Origin: Campanula takesimana
Lineage: Eukaryota > Streptophyta > Magnoliopsida > Asterales > Campanulaceae
DNA: 64,000 bases
Direction: 5' to 3'
NCBI GenBank assembly: GCA_026119855.1
Contig: JAOWBW010001313.1
Coordinates: forward strand, 286,651 to 350,650
Shown here: piece by piece, positions 1-11,404 of the stretch
Layout of the letters: the number at the start of each line of letters is the position of its first letter
Numbering within the stretch: position 1 is the stretch's first letter
Notes under the pieces: model-generated
Seen by the model: only the letters and a program-made list of their open reading frames with translations
What the model was told of the DNA's origin: nothing
Databases searched by the model: none
Made by a program: the position numbers and the translations under genes

Positions 1-186
1 TTTGAAAATTGGATCTATCCGTTGGTATGTTATAGACAAATCCAGCGAAGACATATTAGACGAAAATGCTTTTTTCATTGCATTTTACCTTTTTGTTTTG
101 GCAGCTAGCTTTCTATTTAATTTTACTTTATTAGTTGTGATCGATATTAACGTATTTATTACCCGAGTTGGTGAAAAAACGTGTTT

Positions 187-560
187 ATTTCTAAGCTCAA
201 GGAAAAACATTTTTTCGTCGCTGGCACTTAAATACACTGGCACTTAAACACATATACACTGACTTCACTGACACTCTTTACACTAACATTTTTTTACGCT
301 AACACTAACACTGACACTTTTTACACTGACAATTAATAATACATGCACTGACACTCTTTTACACACATTTTTTTACACTAACACTTTTTTTAACTCTAAA
401 ACTAGCATTTTTTGACACTGACACTGACACTCTTTACACTAACACTGACACTTTTATACTGACTTAATAAGTTATGCACTGACACTCTTTACACTGACAC
501 TTTTTTACACTAACACTTGCAAGTCGAAACCCTTTTTTTTCTAAGCTCTGAAAAAATGCG
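187..560. repeat. Degenerate CACTGACACTTTTTACA-type short tandem repeat
   Basis: The segment is built from variants of ACACTGACACT and ACACTAACACTTTTTT in irregular order. The word TTTCTAAGCTC occurs at both edges in direct orientation (near 188 and 538). AAACGTGTTT next to the left edge resembles the ends of the element at 11405-11810, whose interior is also rich in CACTGGCACTT words, so the two may be related non-coding elements. The first 247 bases hold an open frame with no recognisable protein. Confidence 0.6.
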
Positions 561-724
561 TTTTATCTGAGATTTTGGCTTTATTACATAGTCTGTTGCT
601 AAATATAGGTCCAAAAAAAAAGAGAGAGAGAAAAAAACTTGTCTCAAAATGAATGTCTTTTTTGAAGAAAAAAAAAATAGCCTCTGAATATTTTGTTACT
701 AATTTTTTCATTAGTTTCTTTATA

Positions 725-956
725 CTCCCGTCGACCCAGACTAAGGTTCTTACTTTATTTTTTAATCTATCCCAGACTAAAGTTCTTAGTTGCTTCATTA
801 CTTAAAATGAACGTTGATACCCACTTGTCATTCTCACAACAAAAACTCTCTACCGACTTTCTCTCTCATACTCTACTTCTATACTCACACAATTAACTTT
901 TTTTTTTAATTTCCGTATAAAGTCAAACTAAGAACCTTAGTCTGGGACGTTATGAG
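725..956. mobile_element. Stowaway-like MITE
   Basis: The ends are imperfect inverted repeats sharing CCCAGACTAAGGTTCTTA, starting CTCCCGTCG on the left and CTCATAACG on the complement of the right. TA dinucleotides flank both ends, as expected for Tc1/mariner-type Stowaway MITEs. The interior is AT-rich and non-coding. Confidence 0.75.
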
Positions 957-1147
957 TACTTGCAAACATAAATGTTTGAAAAGAAGATTATAATAACAGA
1001 AACTAAATGTTTGAAAAGAGAATTACAATAATATATATGAATCTTTATCATTAAATTGTACAAAGTTAAAAAAATAAAAAAATAAATAAATAAAATAGTA
1101 GAGATTTTCAAAATACCACTTAAAATAAATTTTAGACATTTATTTAA

Positions 1148-1325
1148 GGGTAAATATAAAGTCACAAAAAAATCTCAAATTGGCTCACAAAATGATGTGT
1201 TAATATTTTATTGGTGTTTTTAATTAGAGTGTGGCGGGTCCACTATCGATGCAACAAATAAAATATAGCCACCTCATTTTATATCCATCATTTTGTAGAC
1301 TTCTTTTGTGCCCCTAGCATTGCCC
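1148..1325. mobile_element. MULE-type MITE, copy 1
   Basis: A 178-bp element flanked by a perfect 9-bp direct repeat TTTATTTAA (1139-1147 and 1326-1334), the duplication size typical of Mutator-like elements. Its two ends are imperfect inverted repeats of about 70 bp beginning GGGTAAATATAAAG and, on the complement, GGGCAATGCTAGGGGC. A second copy lies in opposite orientation at 15451-15632. It sits about 190 bp upstream of the zinc-finger gene. Confidence 0.85.
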
Positions 1326-1467
1326 TTTATTTAAAGACGGAGCGCATACAAAATCGAGTGTGGATAATACACATCTAACAACTTCACCTTACACATAATG
1401 TAATATTGGTAACTAATTAATTAAATGTCTTATTGTTTTACAACTCATAACATGCACATTTCACCAT

Positions 1468-1475
1468 TATATAAG
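1468..1475 (+). promoter_or_regulatory. TATA box of zinc-finger gene
   Basis: TATATAAG lies 45 bases upstream of the ATG at 1520, which implies a 5' UTR of only about 15-25 bases. The position and match fit a plant core promoter and support the ORF being a real gene. Confidence 0.6.
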
Positions 1476-1519
1476 ACCTTGCAATCTCCATAATTTCAAT
1501 CACCTACATTAATCAAACC

Positions 1520-1885
1520 ATGGGGGGAGGACCTGATCCGAGTGAGAAGGTTAGTGGTGAAGCTCAGATTCTCAAGTGCTTGATCTGCCATGCATTGTTT
1601 GCGAATCGAGCCGGTTTGGATAATCATTTGGAGCTTTATTTTAAGAGGTTGAGCTTTTCGGAACGTACCTTAGCATTGATGCAAATGCCGTATTCGTGCC
1701 CTAAAGTTGATTCAACTTTTGCTCCGCCGGGCGTAACTGAACCACCACTCTCCCTTGACTTCACCTTGGGAAATCGTTCGTACCCCATCAATCAGAAGCG
1801 TCCTCAGGTTGGTAAGGAGCAAAGTGCGAGAGTGACGAAGGATGAAGAGGAGGTTGATTTGAAGTTGAAATTGGGCTTGCCCTAG
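1520..1885 (+). CDS. Small single zinc-finger protein with EAR repression motif
   Basis: Intronless 121-residue protein. Residues 20-40 resemble the single C2H2 finger of the plant C1-1i class: Cys20 and Cys23, twelve residues, then His36. The fourth ligand position (X3 after His36) is Tyr40 instead of His, a single-base change from CAT to TAT. The plant-specific QALGGH signature is also replaced (RAGLDNH). The C-terminus, residues 113-121, is DLKLKLGLP, a classic LxLxL/DLxLxL EAR motif, which in this family recruits TOPLESS-type co-repressors. Known relatives are short nuclear repressors acting in flowering and organ development. A TATA box at 1468 supports expression. Whether the altered finger still binds zinc and DNA cannot be told from sequence. 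It may be a diverging paralogue acting mainly through the EAR tail. Confidence 0.75.
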   Translation: MGGGPDPSEKVSGEAQILKCLICHALFANRAGLDNHLELYFKRLSFSERTLALMQMPYSCPKVDSTFAPPGVTEPPLSLDFTLGNRSYPINQKRPQVGKEQSARVTKDEEEVDLKLKLGLP

Positions 1886-2458
1886 GAAATGTTGCTCTAG
1901 AGAGGGTTGCATTTTCGTTTTCTTTAGCTTTTCGCGCTTATTTGTCTTTTTTTTTCTCTGTTTTTCGTTCAAAATTGTTGTTGGTGTGTTTTGTTCTTGT
2001 CTCGTCGTCATGCTTCATTTCATGCAGAAAGGAAATTTGTGAGGTTTTATTTAATTTACTTGTCCTTTATTTCTTTCTGTTCTTGTCTAGTTTTAAATCT
2101 TATATTTTTATAAACATGCAGTGTGTATTAGTGGCAAGATTATGTATAGAGGGTCAAGATTATTATTGTGAGGGTAGAAAATGACATCATATATAAAGTC
2201 TGGACTTAAAACAAAACGGCTCAAAATTGCAACCTGGTGTAAATCTTTACTCTTAGAAAGGGATCAAAATTGATAAAGTTCGCTTCGCTTAGCCCACTGG
2301 GGCAAATCATTTACTCTCACAACAAAACTCGTTTCATATGTGAGACCGTCTCATAAGTTTTTGTCATAGTTTAGTGAGGAAACATCTTCTTTCTATTATT
2401 AGCGCGTAGTGAAATCACTGATATAAATTTAACAAAGGTCCTTTAAGCCTTTATAGAT
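1886..2458 (+). other. 3' flank of zinc-finger gene
   Basis: T-rich sequence following the stop codon, probably 3' UTR in its first 200-300 bases. Nothing else recognisable except a phrase around 2200-2290 (GGGATCAAAATTGATAAA-like) that recurs in the first and second introns of the TBC gene and looks like a remnant of an old transposon. Confidence 0.4.
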
Positions 2459-2698
2459 ATCCTTCCGTCTCTCTTTAATGGAAAAGTTGTCATTTTGGTT
2501 ATCCACTTTAATCTACAAAGTCTTAAAATTAATTATTTTTTAACACTTTTTAAATAATGGGACTCACTTATCATACTCACAACACCTGCCCACTTACTAT
2601 TTCCTACCCACTTTCTACCGAACTATCTACACTCACAACACATCACATTTACAACTTTTTCATGCCCATTTTTATAAATTAAAGAAGGACGAAATACT
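2459..2698. mobile_element. Diverged Stowaway MITE
   Basis: The interior closely matches the intact Stowaway at 21756-22021 (TTTAATCTACAAAGTC, then ACAACACATCA). The ends have decayed (TCCTTCCGTCTCTCTTT on the left, AAAGAAGGACGAAATA on the right). Confidence 0.75.
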
Positions 2699-2887
2699 AG
2701 TACTTAATTGATTTTTCTAGTAGTGCGTGTGGGTATAGAAAATTATGAATGTTTAACTATCTAATACTCATTTTACTCCAAAAGAAAGAATAGTTTTATC
2801 ATTTTGTCTGTTCCAATAAAAGAGTTGTGTCTATAGAAAATGAAAATATTATGAAGCAATTGCGTGAGGGCACAAGCAAGTAAGCAA

Positions 2888-2889
<2 letters not shown>

Positions 2890-2954
<65 letters not shown>
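2890..2954. repeat. (ATT)n microsatellite
   Basis: About 21 uninterrupted ATT units. A shorter array of the same motif lies at about 6209-6251 inside the Tourist-like element. Confidence 0.95.
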
Positions 2955-3074
2955 GATGGAATACAAATATGGATTTTATAAGATTGTATGATAAATGTGC
3001 AATAAAGCAAAATTTGGGTAATAGAGTGGGCAACTATATTAAAAAAAAATTATAATCTAGTTTTAGAATTGTGG

Positions 3075-3745
3075 TGGCGCGACATCTTTATTTATTCAAC
3101 CATTCAGAAATGGTTGAAATGTTTTTAGATCCGAAAGTTATGCATCACATAATTATTTGGTCAAGTTTGCGGTACCTGTGTATGAGAGTAGATCTCCTGT
3201 GCCCATCCGGTGTGCCATCCATGTGCCCAAAGTGATCCGGCCGTTAATATGTTTGAATAATATTAATAAAATGTTAATCTTAAAAACTGTGAGCCGTTGG
3301 ATCACTTTGGGCACATGAAGTGGCACACCGAATGGGCACAGAAGATCTCCTCTCCCTGTGTATTGTGGTTTCTCTAAATGAGGTTTATATGGATGCCGCA
3401 ACATATATATTCTACCATTCAAAAAAAATAATTGTTCTAAGATATGGAAATTATAAGATGTCTAAAAAAAAATCATAAAAGATCTAAGAGTCATATATGA
3501 TATGATTAATAAGGAGTTATCTACCTAAATAGTTTAATTCTATGCATCTTGCCATCGCGGACGTAAAATTAAATGAAATATGGATCTTAGCTCATTTAAA
3601 TAGCGCAACTATGGTAAAAGTTGGTGGCGGCGCAACATGTTTATTCAACCATTTAAAAAAAAAATGAGTTGTGGCAACTGTATGATTACTTTAACTGAGG
3701 TTTAAATAGTTGCGATGCAACATATATGTTCAACCATTCGTAAAA
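3075..3745. repeat. Degenerate direct repeats interrupted by MITEs
   Basis: Four diverged copies of a phrase like GCGCAACAT-TTTATTCAACCATTC occur near 3078, 3390, 3630 and 3715, spaced irregularly. One spacer is enlarged by the MITE at 3199-3342, and the hAT element at 3763 follows directly. No coding sequence is seen. Confidence 0.5.
3199..3342. mobile_element. Hairpin MITE with 9-bp target duplication
   Basis: Inverted repeats of about 48 bp (GTGCCCATCCGGTGTGCCA on the left, with its near-complement on the right) surround a short AT-rich centre. The direct repeat AGATCTCCT at 3190-3198 and 3343-3351 is a perfect 9-bp target duplication, pointing to the Mutator superfamily. Confidence 0.75.
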
Positions 3746-3762
3746 TATTTACTTGTTATAGA

Positions 3763-4789
3763 TAGGGGTGTCAGTGGTTCGGGCAAAACCGCAGTTCGGG
3801 ACCGAACCGAACCAGACCATACGGTCTGGTTTGGTTTTTGAGCAATCATGGTTCGGTTCAGTCTCTAAAATTGCCAAACCGTGTGGTTCGGTCTGTGGTC
3901 TGACCACTCTAGACCAAACCGAACCGAACCAAACCGAACTGATTCAGACCGAACCGTGAGACCGAACCGCTGAACCGTGAATAAAGACCGTAGGATTTTA
4001 AGTTGAATTAATATCCACCCTTAGATTTTAGAAAACCTAACATTAGAATCCCTAATACCTCACTCTCATCTCACTGTATCTCACTTTCATTCTTTCACTT
4101 TCACGCCGCAGACCACATACGGCGCAATAATCGTCTCTCGTCTCGCTCCCTTCACCAAGCGACGCACTCAATCTTCCTCTTTTTCTTCGTGGTCCGCCCT
4201 CACACTAGCTCCGGCCACTATTTTCCGTTTGTCCGATTGATTTGATTTTGGGATTCGATTTTCCATAGTCAAACTGTTCTAGCTCCGGCCACTATTTCCC
4301 ATACCCCTACCCAAGTTGTAAGCCATGCTCAAAAATACTTCCTCCACCGGACCAATCTTGACCGTCGCAGACGCATATCAAGTCTCTTTGATATCACTAC
4401 TGATACGGTAATTTCCTTCAATCAAATGGGTGTGACTTAAATTACTGTAATTATATAATTGTTCTCTTCTTTCTGTTGTCAGATCATATACTCAATTGAT
4501 CTTTAGCTGTTGACTTATGAAACTAATAGGGTTGACTAAAAAAACTGGTTTACAGGATTTCCGAAAATGCTAACTTTGTCTATGACAAAACTTGTAAAGT
4601 TAAAAGATTTTTGACTGAATTTCAGACCGAGGTTCGGGACCGAACCGAACCGCGGTATAGCGGTTTGGTTCAGTTCGGTTTGAAAGTTTTTATTGTTCGG
4701 TTCGGTCTGAGATTTCACCAGACCGATACCTAGCGGTTCGGCCTCTAATTTGTCCCAGACCAAACCAAACCGAACCATTTACACCCCTA
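3763..4789. mobile_element. Non-autonomous hAT element
   Basis: Ends TAGGGGTGTCAGTGGTTCGG and ACCATTTACACCCCTA form imperfect terminal inverted repeats. The 8-bp sequence GTTATAGA flanks both sides (3755-3762 and 4790-4797), the hAT signature. Both subterminal regions are dense in GGTTCGGT/ACCGAACC words. No transposase frame is visible, so it would need a source supplied elsewhere. Confidence 0.88.
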
Positions 4790-4869
4790 GTTATAGATAT
4801 CGAAATTACTACAACAATGGTGGCAACTATTTCGTTTCCTTAAAATGAATTTTACAAGGCCTGTCGCAA

Positions 4870-5481
4870 GATATGCTTTGTTATATAAAATATCTTATTT
4901 TGGTTGGTATACCATACCAATTTTGAAAATTTGGTCGGTACACGGTATGAATATTTGACTTTGGTTAGTATACCAATTACCAATATTATTTTTAAAAAAT
5001 GTGGTAAATTATTAATTATATACCTAGATGACTTTGATTGGTTGAGATGTATATTTAGTTTTTTATTTAAAGACAATAACTTTTCCTATACATGTATTTG
5101 TATGTGAAAGTTCTTCACAAGTCAAGTTGTAAAAATCTCCAATAAATTGATTTAATTTATATTGTATAATAAAATTGTAGTGCGTGTTTGCTTTTACTAT
5201 TTTTAAATGCATGGTTCACCTTTTGTTCTTTATATTGTTCTCTAATTAATGAAAAACGCAAAAAACTGTTCAAATAATATTTGATTTTTTATTTATTAAG
5301 TACTTCAATTCATACTTGGTTATCACGTACCGACCTTACCAACCAAGTACCAACCGTACCAATAAGTTGGTATATCGACTTTGGTGGTTGGTAATGATAT
5401 GCATTTTCTTGTACCATGTTTAATTTGGTTGGTACACGGTATAGAAAAAATGCACTTGGTATACCAACCAAGCCATCCCTA
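4870..5481. mobile_element. Non-coding element, copy A (left-truncated)
   Basis: Shares several hundred bases with 6585-7202, including TATCTTATTTTGGTTGGTAT and a long AT-rich centre. The right end reads CCAACCAAGCCATCCCTA. The left end present in copy B is missing here, so copy A is truncated near the hAT element at 3763-4789. Confidence 0.65.
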
Positions 5482-5732
5482 AGTTATTAAAACATCTAAT
5501 CGAACTTGACAATTTCAAAATAGAAAGTACTTAAAATATGAAGTATTAAAAACTGCAATTAATACATGTGAAAATGCTTCAATTTAATTACGTAAATAAT
5601 TAAATAATTATACAAGAAATAATTTATAATCATAATTTAAAATACAATACTAATCAGTATTATACTAGAGCAAAAATTCCTAAAACCCCCGTATATATGA
5701 AATCATAAGGGAGAATCATTGCCGCCACCTAA

Positions 5733-6211
5733 GACCATCTACAATGGCATGTGCAATGGTGTGTTGAATGGATTCAACACGGCTGATTGGGAAAAAAGGC
5801 CAGCCACTATGCCACGCGTCGCCTCCTGATAGGGCTGAAATGGCGCGTGTAGAACACGCGCCCGACAAGGCGCGTCAAGGGCCCGGCGCTGGTTTTTTCT
5901 TTTTTTTATGATTGTGACACTTGGCAATCATTCATTGGTTCATGGAATTTCCGATTTAATTTCTCATCCCAATTATTTGAGCTCAATTATTTTACAGTAA
6001 ATGATTTTTTTTTACAAAAAAATCATAATTTTTTTTCTCTATAAATAGATGCAAGTTTCATTTGATTTGGATACCAAAAAAACCCTTTTTTTTAGTGAAA
6101 TGGATCCCAATAATAACCATTTCAACACTCAAAAAACCCTCATATTTGCTTAATTGCAATTACAAAAAATAATTAATTGTGAAGTATTTTTTAAATTATA
6201 ATCGATTATTA

Positions 6212-6250
<39 letters not shown>

Positions 6251-6467
6251 TTACTAATCATAAAAATAAAAAATATAAAATAAATTTTAAGTGGTGGGGT
6301 ATAGGATGATTAGTGGGAAGGGTGTTGAATGGAGGATTAAACAAACCACTGTAAGGTGTAAAAGTTGAATGAGTGTTGAATGGATGAGTTGGAAGAGAGA
6401 GAAGATGATGTGGAGTGATAAAGTGGGTGTTGAATGGAAATAGGTGTTGAATCAATTGTAGATGGTC
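5733..6467. mobile_element. Tourist-like (PIF/Harbinger) non-autonomous element
   Basis: Inverted ends GACCATCTACAATGG and CAATTGTAGATGGTC are flanked by TAA on both sides (5730-5732 and 6468-6470), the 3-bp target duplication of PIF/Harbinger elements. The interior repeats GTGTTGAATGGA words near both ends and contains an (ATT)n run. No transposase is encoded. Confidence 0.85.
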
Positions 6468-6584
6468 TAATGCTGTAATCACCACTTTACTCACTCGTCT
6501 TTCTCTCTTTAAAAACCACCGCAACTCCACCATCATAAATCACTACAAACTATTCATTCGCCCCACCACAATCATTGATATAAT

Positions 6585-7202
6585 TAGGGGTGACCAACGG
6601 TACAAATCTAAACCAACCAACCAACCACGTATTAACCGTATTAAACGCATTTGGTATACCAAAAGTTGGTACATGGTATAAATATCTTATTTTGGTTGGT
6701 ATACCGTACTAACTTTGAAAATTTGGTCATTACACGGTAAGAATATTTGAGTTTGGTTGGTATACCAAGTACCAACATTATTTGAAAATTATGTTAAATT
6801 ATTAATTATGTACCTAGATAACACCTTTGATTGGTTGAGATTTATATTTAATTTTTTATTTAAAGACAATAACTATTACATCACATGTATTTCCATATGA
6901 AGGTTTCTCATAAGTTCAGTTGCAAAAATCTCCACTAAATTGATTTAACTTCTATTGTATAATAAACTTGTAATACGTGTTTTTTTTTTTTTTTTTTTTT
7001 TTTACCATTTTTAAACACATGGTTCACATTGTTCTTTATATTATTCACCTCTTTAAATTGATGGAAAATGCAAAAATTTGTTCAAATATTTTTTTTTTTT
7101 TTTTTTTTTTTATGTATTTTGTATCTCAATTCATACTTGGTAGAGTACCACGCACCGACCATACCAACCAAATATCAATCTTACCAACCAAGCCACCTCT
7201 GA
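6585..7202. mobile_element. Non-coding hAT-like element, copy B
   Basis: Begins TAGGGGTGACCAACGGTAC and ends ACCAACCAAGCCACCTCTGA, loosely inverted, and shares its body with 4870-5481. The TAGGGGTG start resembles the hAT elements at 3763 and 25106, but no convincing 8-bp duplication remains. Two long T-runs (about 6980 and 7090) lie inside. Confidence 0.6.
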
Positions 7203-7593
7203 GGTTAATTTTAGCGAGGTTTGACCTAGTAGCAGTGCCTATCCTCTTTAATTATAATTGGAACCCGGTCTGGACGAGTCCAATGAGAAGAATGTACACG
7301 CCAGGAAGTGGAATTTTTTTTGTCAAGGTAATCAAATTTATGACATACACCTGAAGGGGTGAGGCAAAGGGAATGAATAATTGCAAAGAAAACACACAAT
7401 AAATGTTAAACCATGGGATATTTGATTGCAAATTGCAAACTAAACATGATTTGTAGCCCGTTCTCATACGCCATCACAAAACTTAAGAAGATAATAACGG
7501 GGAGGATTTAAAAAAATGTCTTTCTTTGCCTAAATCCGCAAAAAAGATGAAAGTAGCCTACAGGAACAAAGCTAGAGAGCAAAAACTTGATTA

Positions 7594-9849
7594 TCAGGCT
7601 GCCGTCTTTTTAAGCTTAGCTAGCTCTTGCCTAACAACTCCAGCCTTCTGCAAAATCACATCACCAGAAAACAATATAAGTATTTTTAGATAACAAAATA
7701 TTAAGTGCATAAAGTCACGCATATGCTTGTTTTTTAGGCGGAAGATTGGGAAAATAGTAATATCTCATACTAACGGAAACTAATAAAACCAACTCATTCA
7801 TATAACAGTACTGTTTCAGACGAATTCAGTTTTCTGGGAGAAGTAGATAAGTTTTTAAACTAGATAATCAATAATAAAACAAAAGAATCAAGTATGACGA
7901 ACCTTGATCTTGGCCAACATAAGCTTGAACCTATCGAAATCATTAAGTGAAGCCCTTGTCTTCTTCACAATAAGCTTCCTGCCCCAAGAACTTTTCTCCC
8001 ATTTGTTCTTGACATCTGTGATTAATCAAAGTCAGTTAGTTATGCAAGCCACCACAAGGAACAAGTATGTTAACAACTTAAACACATACCTCCAGCCTCC
8101 ATCGCAGCAATCAGATCTTTCTTCTTTGGACTCCTTTTGATGTCGATTTTGATGTCTGTGAGAGTAAGCCTCTTAAAGTTCATTTGGCTTCGCACCATGT
8201 CAGGGGAGTCAACAAGAGCCTGTTATATTGCCGTAAAGAAAGAGTTAAAAAAAAACAAAAAACTATACCTTCAAGGTACCCCCAACAAAATTCAACAAGT
8301 GAACATTGGAAAATAATGACATGTAATGTAGGCTGTAGTACTGGTGTTGCCAACATAAGAAAAGAAAACTATAAGAAACCAGGAAGAGCGATTTTGAAGC
8401 CATTCATACTTTCCCAAAACACTATACCTTGAAGGTACCCCCCCCCCCCCACACACACACACACAAACACACGCACACACAATCATTCAATAAACACTGA
8501 TGCTACAGTATACCAATAACAAGTAATAGCTGCCTACCATTAAAGTTGTGTACTCTGTTTAAAATAGCATCTAACAACAAAAAAGAGAATCGTCCAACTT
8601 GATAAGTAAATTTCTTCAATGATCAAGCTTTGCTAGCTTTTACCTTATATAAATTTCAATACAAATATTAATTCACTTTTTTTTTTTTTTTTTGAATTGG
8701 TCAAATGGGAGAATTGTTTGAGGCAGAGGGAGTAAAGTTATGCACACTGCATGTGTGACTATTTACATTCATATGCATATAAATAGTGGCACTTCAAGAT
8801 CCAGAACACTTACAAAAGAAGAGAAGCATAAAAAGAATGTCGTAACAAGCGTTGGTGGCTATATTGCCCAAGAATCTTATCAACAAAAGATTATACACTC
8901 CTGCAGCGGAGGGCTGCTGAGCTTTGCGGTTTCGCTATATACCCAACATCAGAACTTGTCCTAAGGTCTTACGTATGACGCAACTAGTTAACATTGGGAA
9001 ATAGACATCCTACAATCATTAGACAAGCCAACTTTCCATCTCACAATATTCAAATTTATACACTAAAATCATCCATCCAGTAATCTAGTAAAGGTAGTCC
9101 AATTGCTTTCATACCCATTTCAATACAAAGGAAACGGTTAAAAGTCTCAACATGTGAAAGACCAGATTAGCCCTAAATCATTAGAATAGCTTGTCTAGTG
9201 TGGATTAAAACAAAAAACAAAGCCTCATCAAACAAAACTACCACTGACAGTCCCCTCCAGTTTCCATTTAATGCAAGGAAATTCTTGAACACCTTAATCT
9301 ACATTCATTTACTCTACCAATTGAGCTACAAAGAAAAAAATGGAGCACAAAACGCATCGACCAACAGCACATTCAGATCCCCACAGTTTTGGCCAATGAA
9401 ATACCAGGCTGAATTATCAAATCAATTCTAACTAACCAAAGGCTCTTGGGCTCAATGAACAAAATAAACTACAATCAGATGTATCCAAATTGATGAAACC
9501 TAATCGGCACAAACAGGCATGAAAATCAACAGTGCTTCCGAACCCAAAAAGTGCATACAGCTCAAATTCAGAAGCTAAATGAGTAAAATCAATAGCCAAT
9601 CGGCGAACATTTTACAAAACATACCCTGTTCTGATCGATAACGTCGACGATGACAACGAGCCTGCCGTAATCCTTTCCATAGTTGACCAGAGCGACACGC
9701 CCGATCTCCACGTACCTCTTGAACGGCTGCATTCAAATCAAATCAGAAACCCCATATATTGACATCAAAATCAAAACCAAAACCAAACTTCAAACGAAAG
9801 GAATGCTGCAACCATATAATTGAAGATAGACAGTATCGAATCTCACCAT
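7594..9849 (-). CDS. RPL14: 60S ribosomal protein L14 (eL14)
   Basis: Five coding exons on the minus strand: 9847-9849, 9625-9726, 8090-8219, 7903-8015 and 7594-7647. All junctions are GT-AG and join in frame to a 133-residue protein, the usual size for plant eL14. It starts MPFKRYVEIGRVALVNYG and ends with the basic ELAKLKKTAA tail. The central segments MNFKRLTLTDIKIDI and KNKWEKSSWGRKLIV are characteristic of the family. It is a structural protein of the large cytosolic ribosomal subunit. Exon 1 contributes only the ATG; the first intron begins immediately after it, so the 5' UTR and start codon form a separate exon. Intron 2 (8220-9624) is long and holds a C-run/CA microsatellite at about 8439-8480 but no other gene that I can see. 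Telo-box motifs at the 5' end fit co-regulation with other ribosomal protein genes. Confidence 0.95.
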
Positions 9850-9920
9850 TTTTCCGGCGGCGGGGAAAAGGGGGAAGGGAGAAGCTGGATAAAGAGGAGT
9901 GAGGCGGGAGCGGCGGTGGG

Positions 9921-9961
9921 TTAGGGTTTGCGAAATGGGGAGAGGACATATAATAGGGTTT
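9921..9961 (-). promoter_or_regulatory. Telo-box pair at the RPL14 5' end
   Basis: On the minus strand AAACCCTAA (9921-9929) lies about 70 bases upstream of the ATG, and a second AAACCCTA is at 9954-9961. Between them is TTATAT, a possible weak TATA element. Telo-boxes are well known in promoters and leaders of plant ribosomal protein genes, where they act with other motifs in dividing cells. Confidence 0.65.
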
Positions 9962-10199
9962 TGGCCCGTTCTCGTGTGTAGATTGACTGTGCTCGCGATA
10001 TCATGAGCTTAACACGTGTCAAGTTCCAATTAGTTGATGATAAGAGCCTCCTTTGCTAATTGCTAACAATGTACTTGTCTCTTCCAAAAAATATCACATT
10101 TTTTGTTTTAGTTGGTCAAAAATATATATTCAATGTCTGAATTATGAAAGAACCGTAGAACAATTTTACCATTGAATATGCAAGGCATAAATAAATAAA

Positions 10200-10925
10200 A
10201 TATGCTTCTGAAATGAACAACAGTGAATTTCTTAGTAGTTGGATGCCGACCAAAGTTGGTTGCCTTTTAAATTGGCAACTAAGAACAAGTGAGAGATTAG
10301 TAATTGTTAAGTGAACAACAGTGAGATTCTCAGATGTTGGTCACCAGAGTTAGTCGTCTTCTTAAATTTTGTTCGTCGAAATTGGATGCCGACCAAAGCT
10401 AGTGCCTTATCGGTTAACAACTAAGAAGAAGTGATTAATTTCTCAAATGTTAAGTGAATGACTGTGCACTTCTCAGTTGTTAATCACTGGTGTTGGTCGT
10501 CTTCTCATTTAACAACTGAGAACAACTAATAAATTCACAAGTGTTGGTCATCGACGTTGGATGCCAACCAAAGTTAGTCGCCTTTTTAGTTTACAACTGA
10601 GAACAAGTGATAAGTTCTTAATTGTTAAGTGAACAACTGTGAAATTCTCAGATGTTGGTGGTCAGTTAAAAACTTAGAACAACTGGAAGTTCTCAGCTGT
10701 CGGTTGCCAGAGTTGGTCGTCTTAGTTGACAACTAAGAAGTTCTCAATTGTTGGTCGGTAAAGTTAGTCACTAACTTAGTTAACATCTAAGAAAAATTTG
10801 AAAATAGTTCTCAATTGTGGGTGGCCAAAGTTGATCGCATTCTCAGTTGACAACTGAGAACAATTGAAATGTTCTTAGTTGTTTGTTGTTGGAGTGGTTG
10901 CCGGTCGAAGTTGCTAAGCAACTAA
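10200..10925. repeat. Degenerate minisatellite, roughly 90-110 bp units
   Basis: Recurring blocks combine CAACTGAGAACAA(G/C)TGA, TTCTCAATTGTTGGT and AGTTGGTCGTC, with units of uneven length and much divergence. No frame is conserved across units. It resembles in style, but not in sequence, the repeats inside the MULE at 27742-30150. Confidence 0.6.
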
Positions 10926-11404
10926 AAACTATTTTTTATTTATTTAATGATGTGAAAACAACAATAGTTTTAAATTAATACTTTTAGTTCAACATCTTGA
11001 GATATTTATTTGAATGGAAAAAAAAAACTTTTTCAAAATTATGGAACAATGCTTCTCATTCAGTTCAACTTGACAATATAGAAAATGATGTTTTCAGATT
11101 ATATTTTCCTTTATTAAATAACTCAAATTCCCAATGCAGATTTTGGTATACCCCCTTTGTCTCATGATAAATTGCACCTTTGTGTTTTTCATATTGGAAT
11201 TATTTTGAATGAGAGATTAAGAAAATGCATAAGTAGTTTATGTATTATGACCATATAAAGCTTTAATTTTTTTAGTGAAAAAAATATTAATCGCTATCCC
11301 ATAATAATGTTTCCATTTTTATGTGTATTCTCAAGTGCCTTTGAGCATTTAATTTAATTTAATTTAGTTTAATTCATTATGTCTCAAAGTTAAGAGTAGG
11401 TCTT

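Noticed and set aside
2..247. 81-codon frame at the left edge
   Set aside because: Hydrophobic but unrecognisable, AT-rich, running into a simple repeat; no evidence that it is a gene end.
7904..8432. Plus-strand frames over the RPL14 locus
   Set aside because: They are shadows of RPL14 exons 3 and 4, which are on the minus strand.
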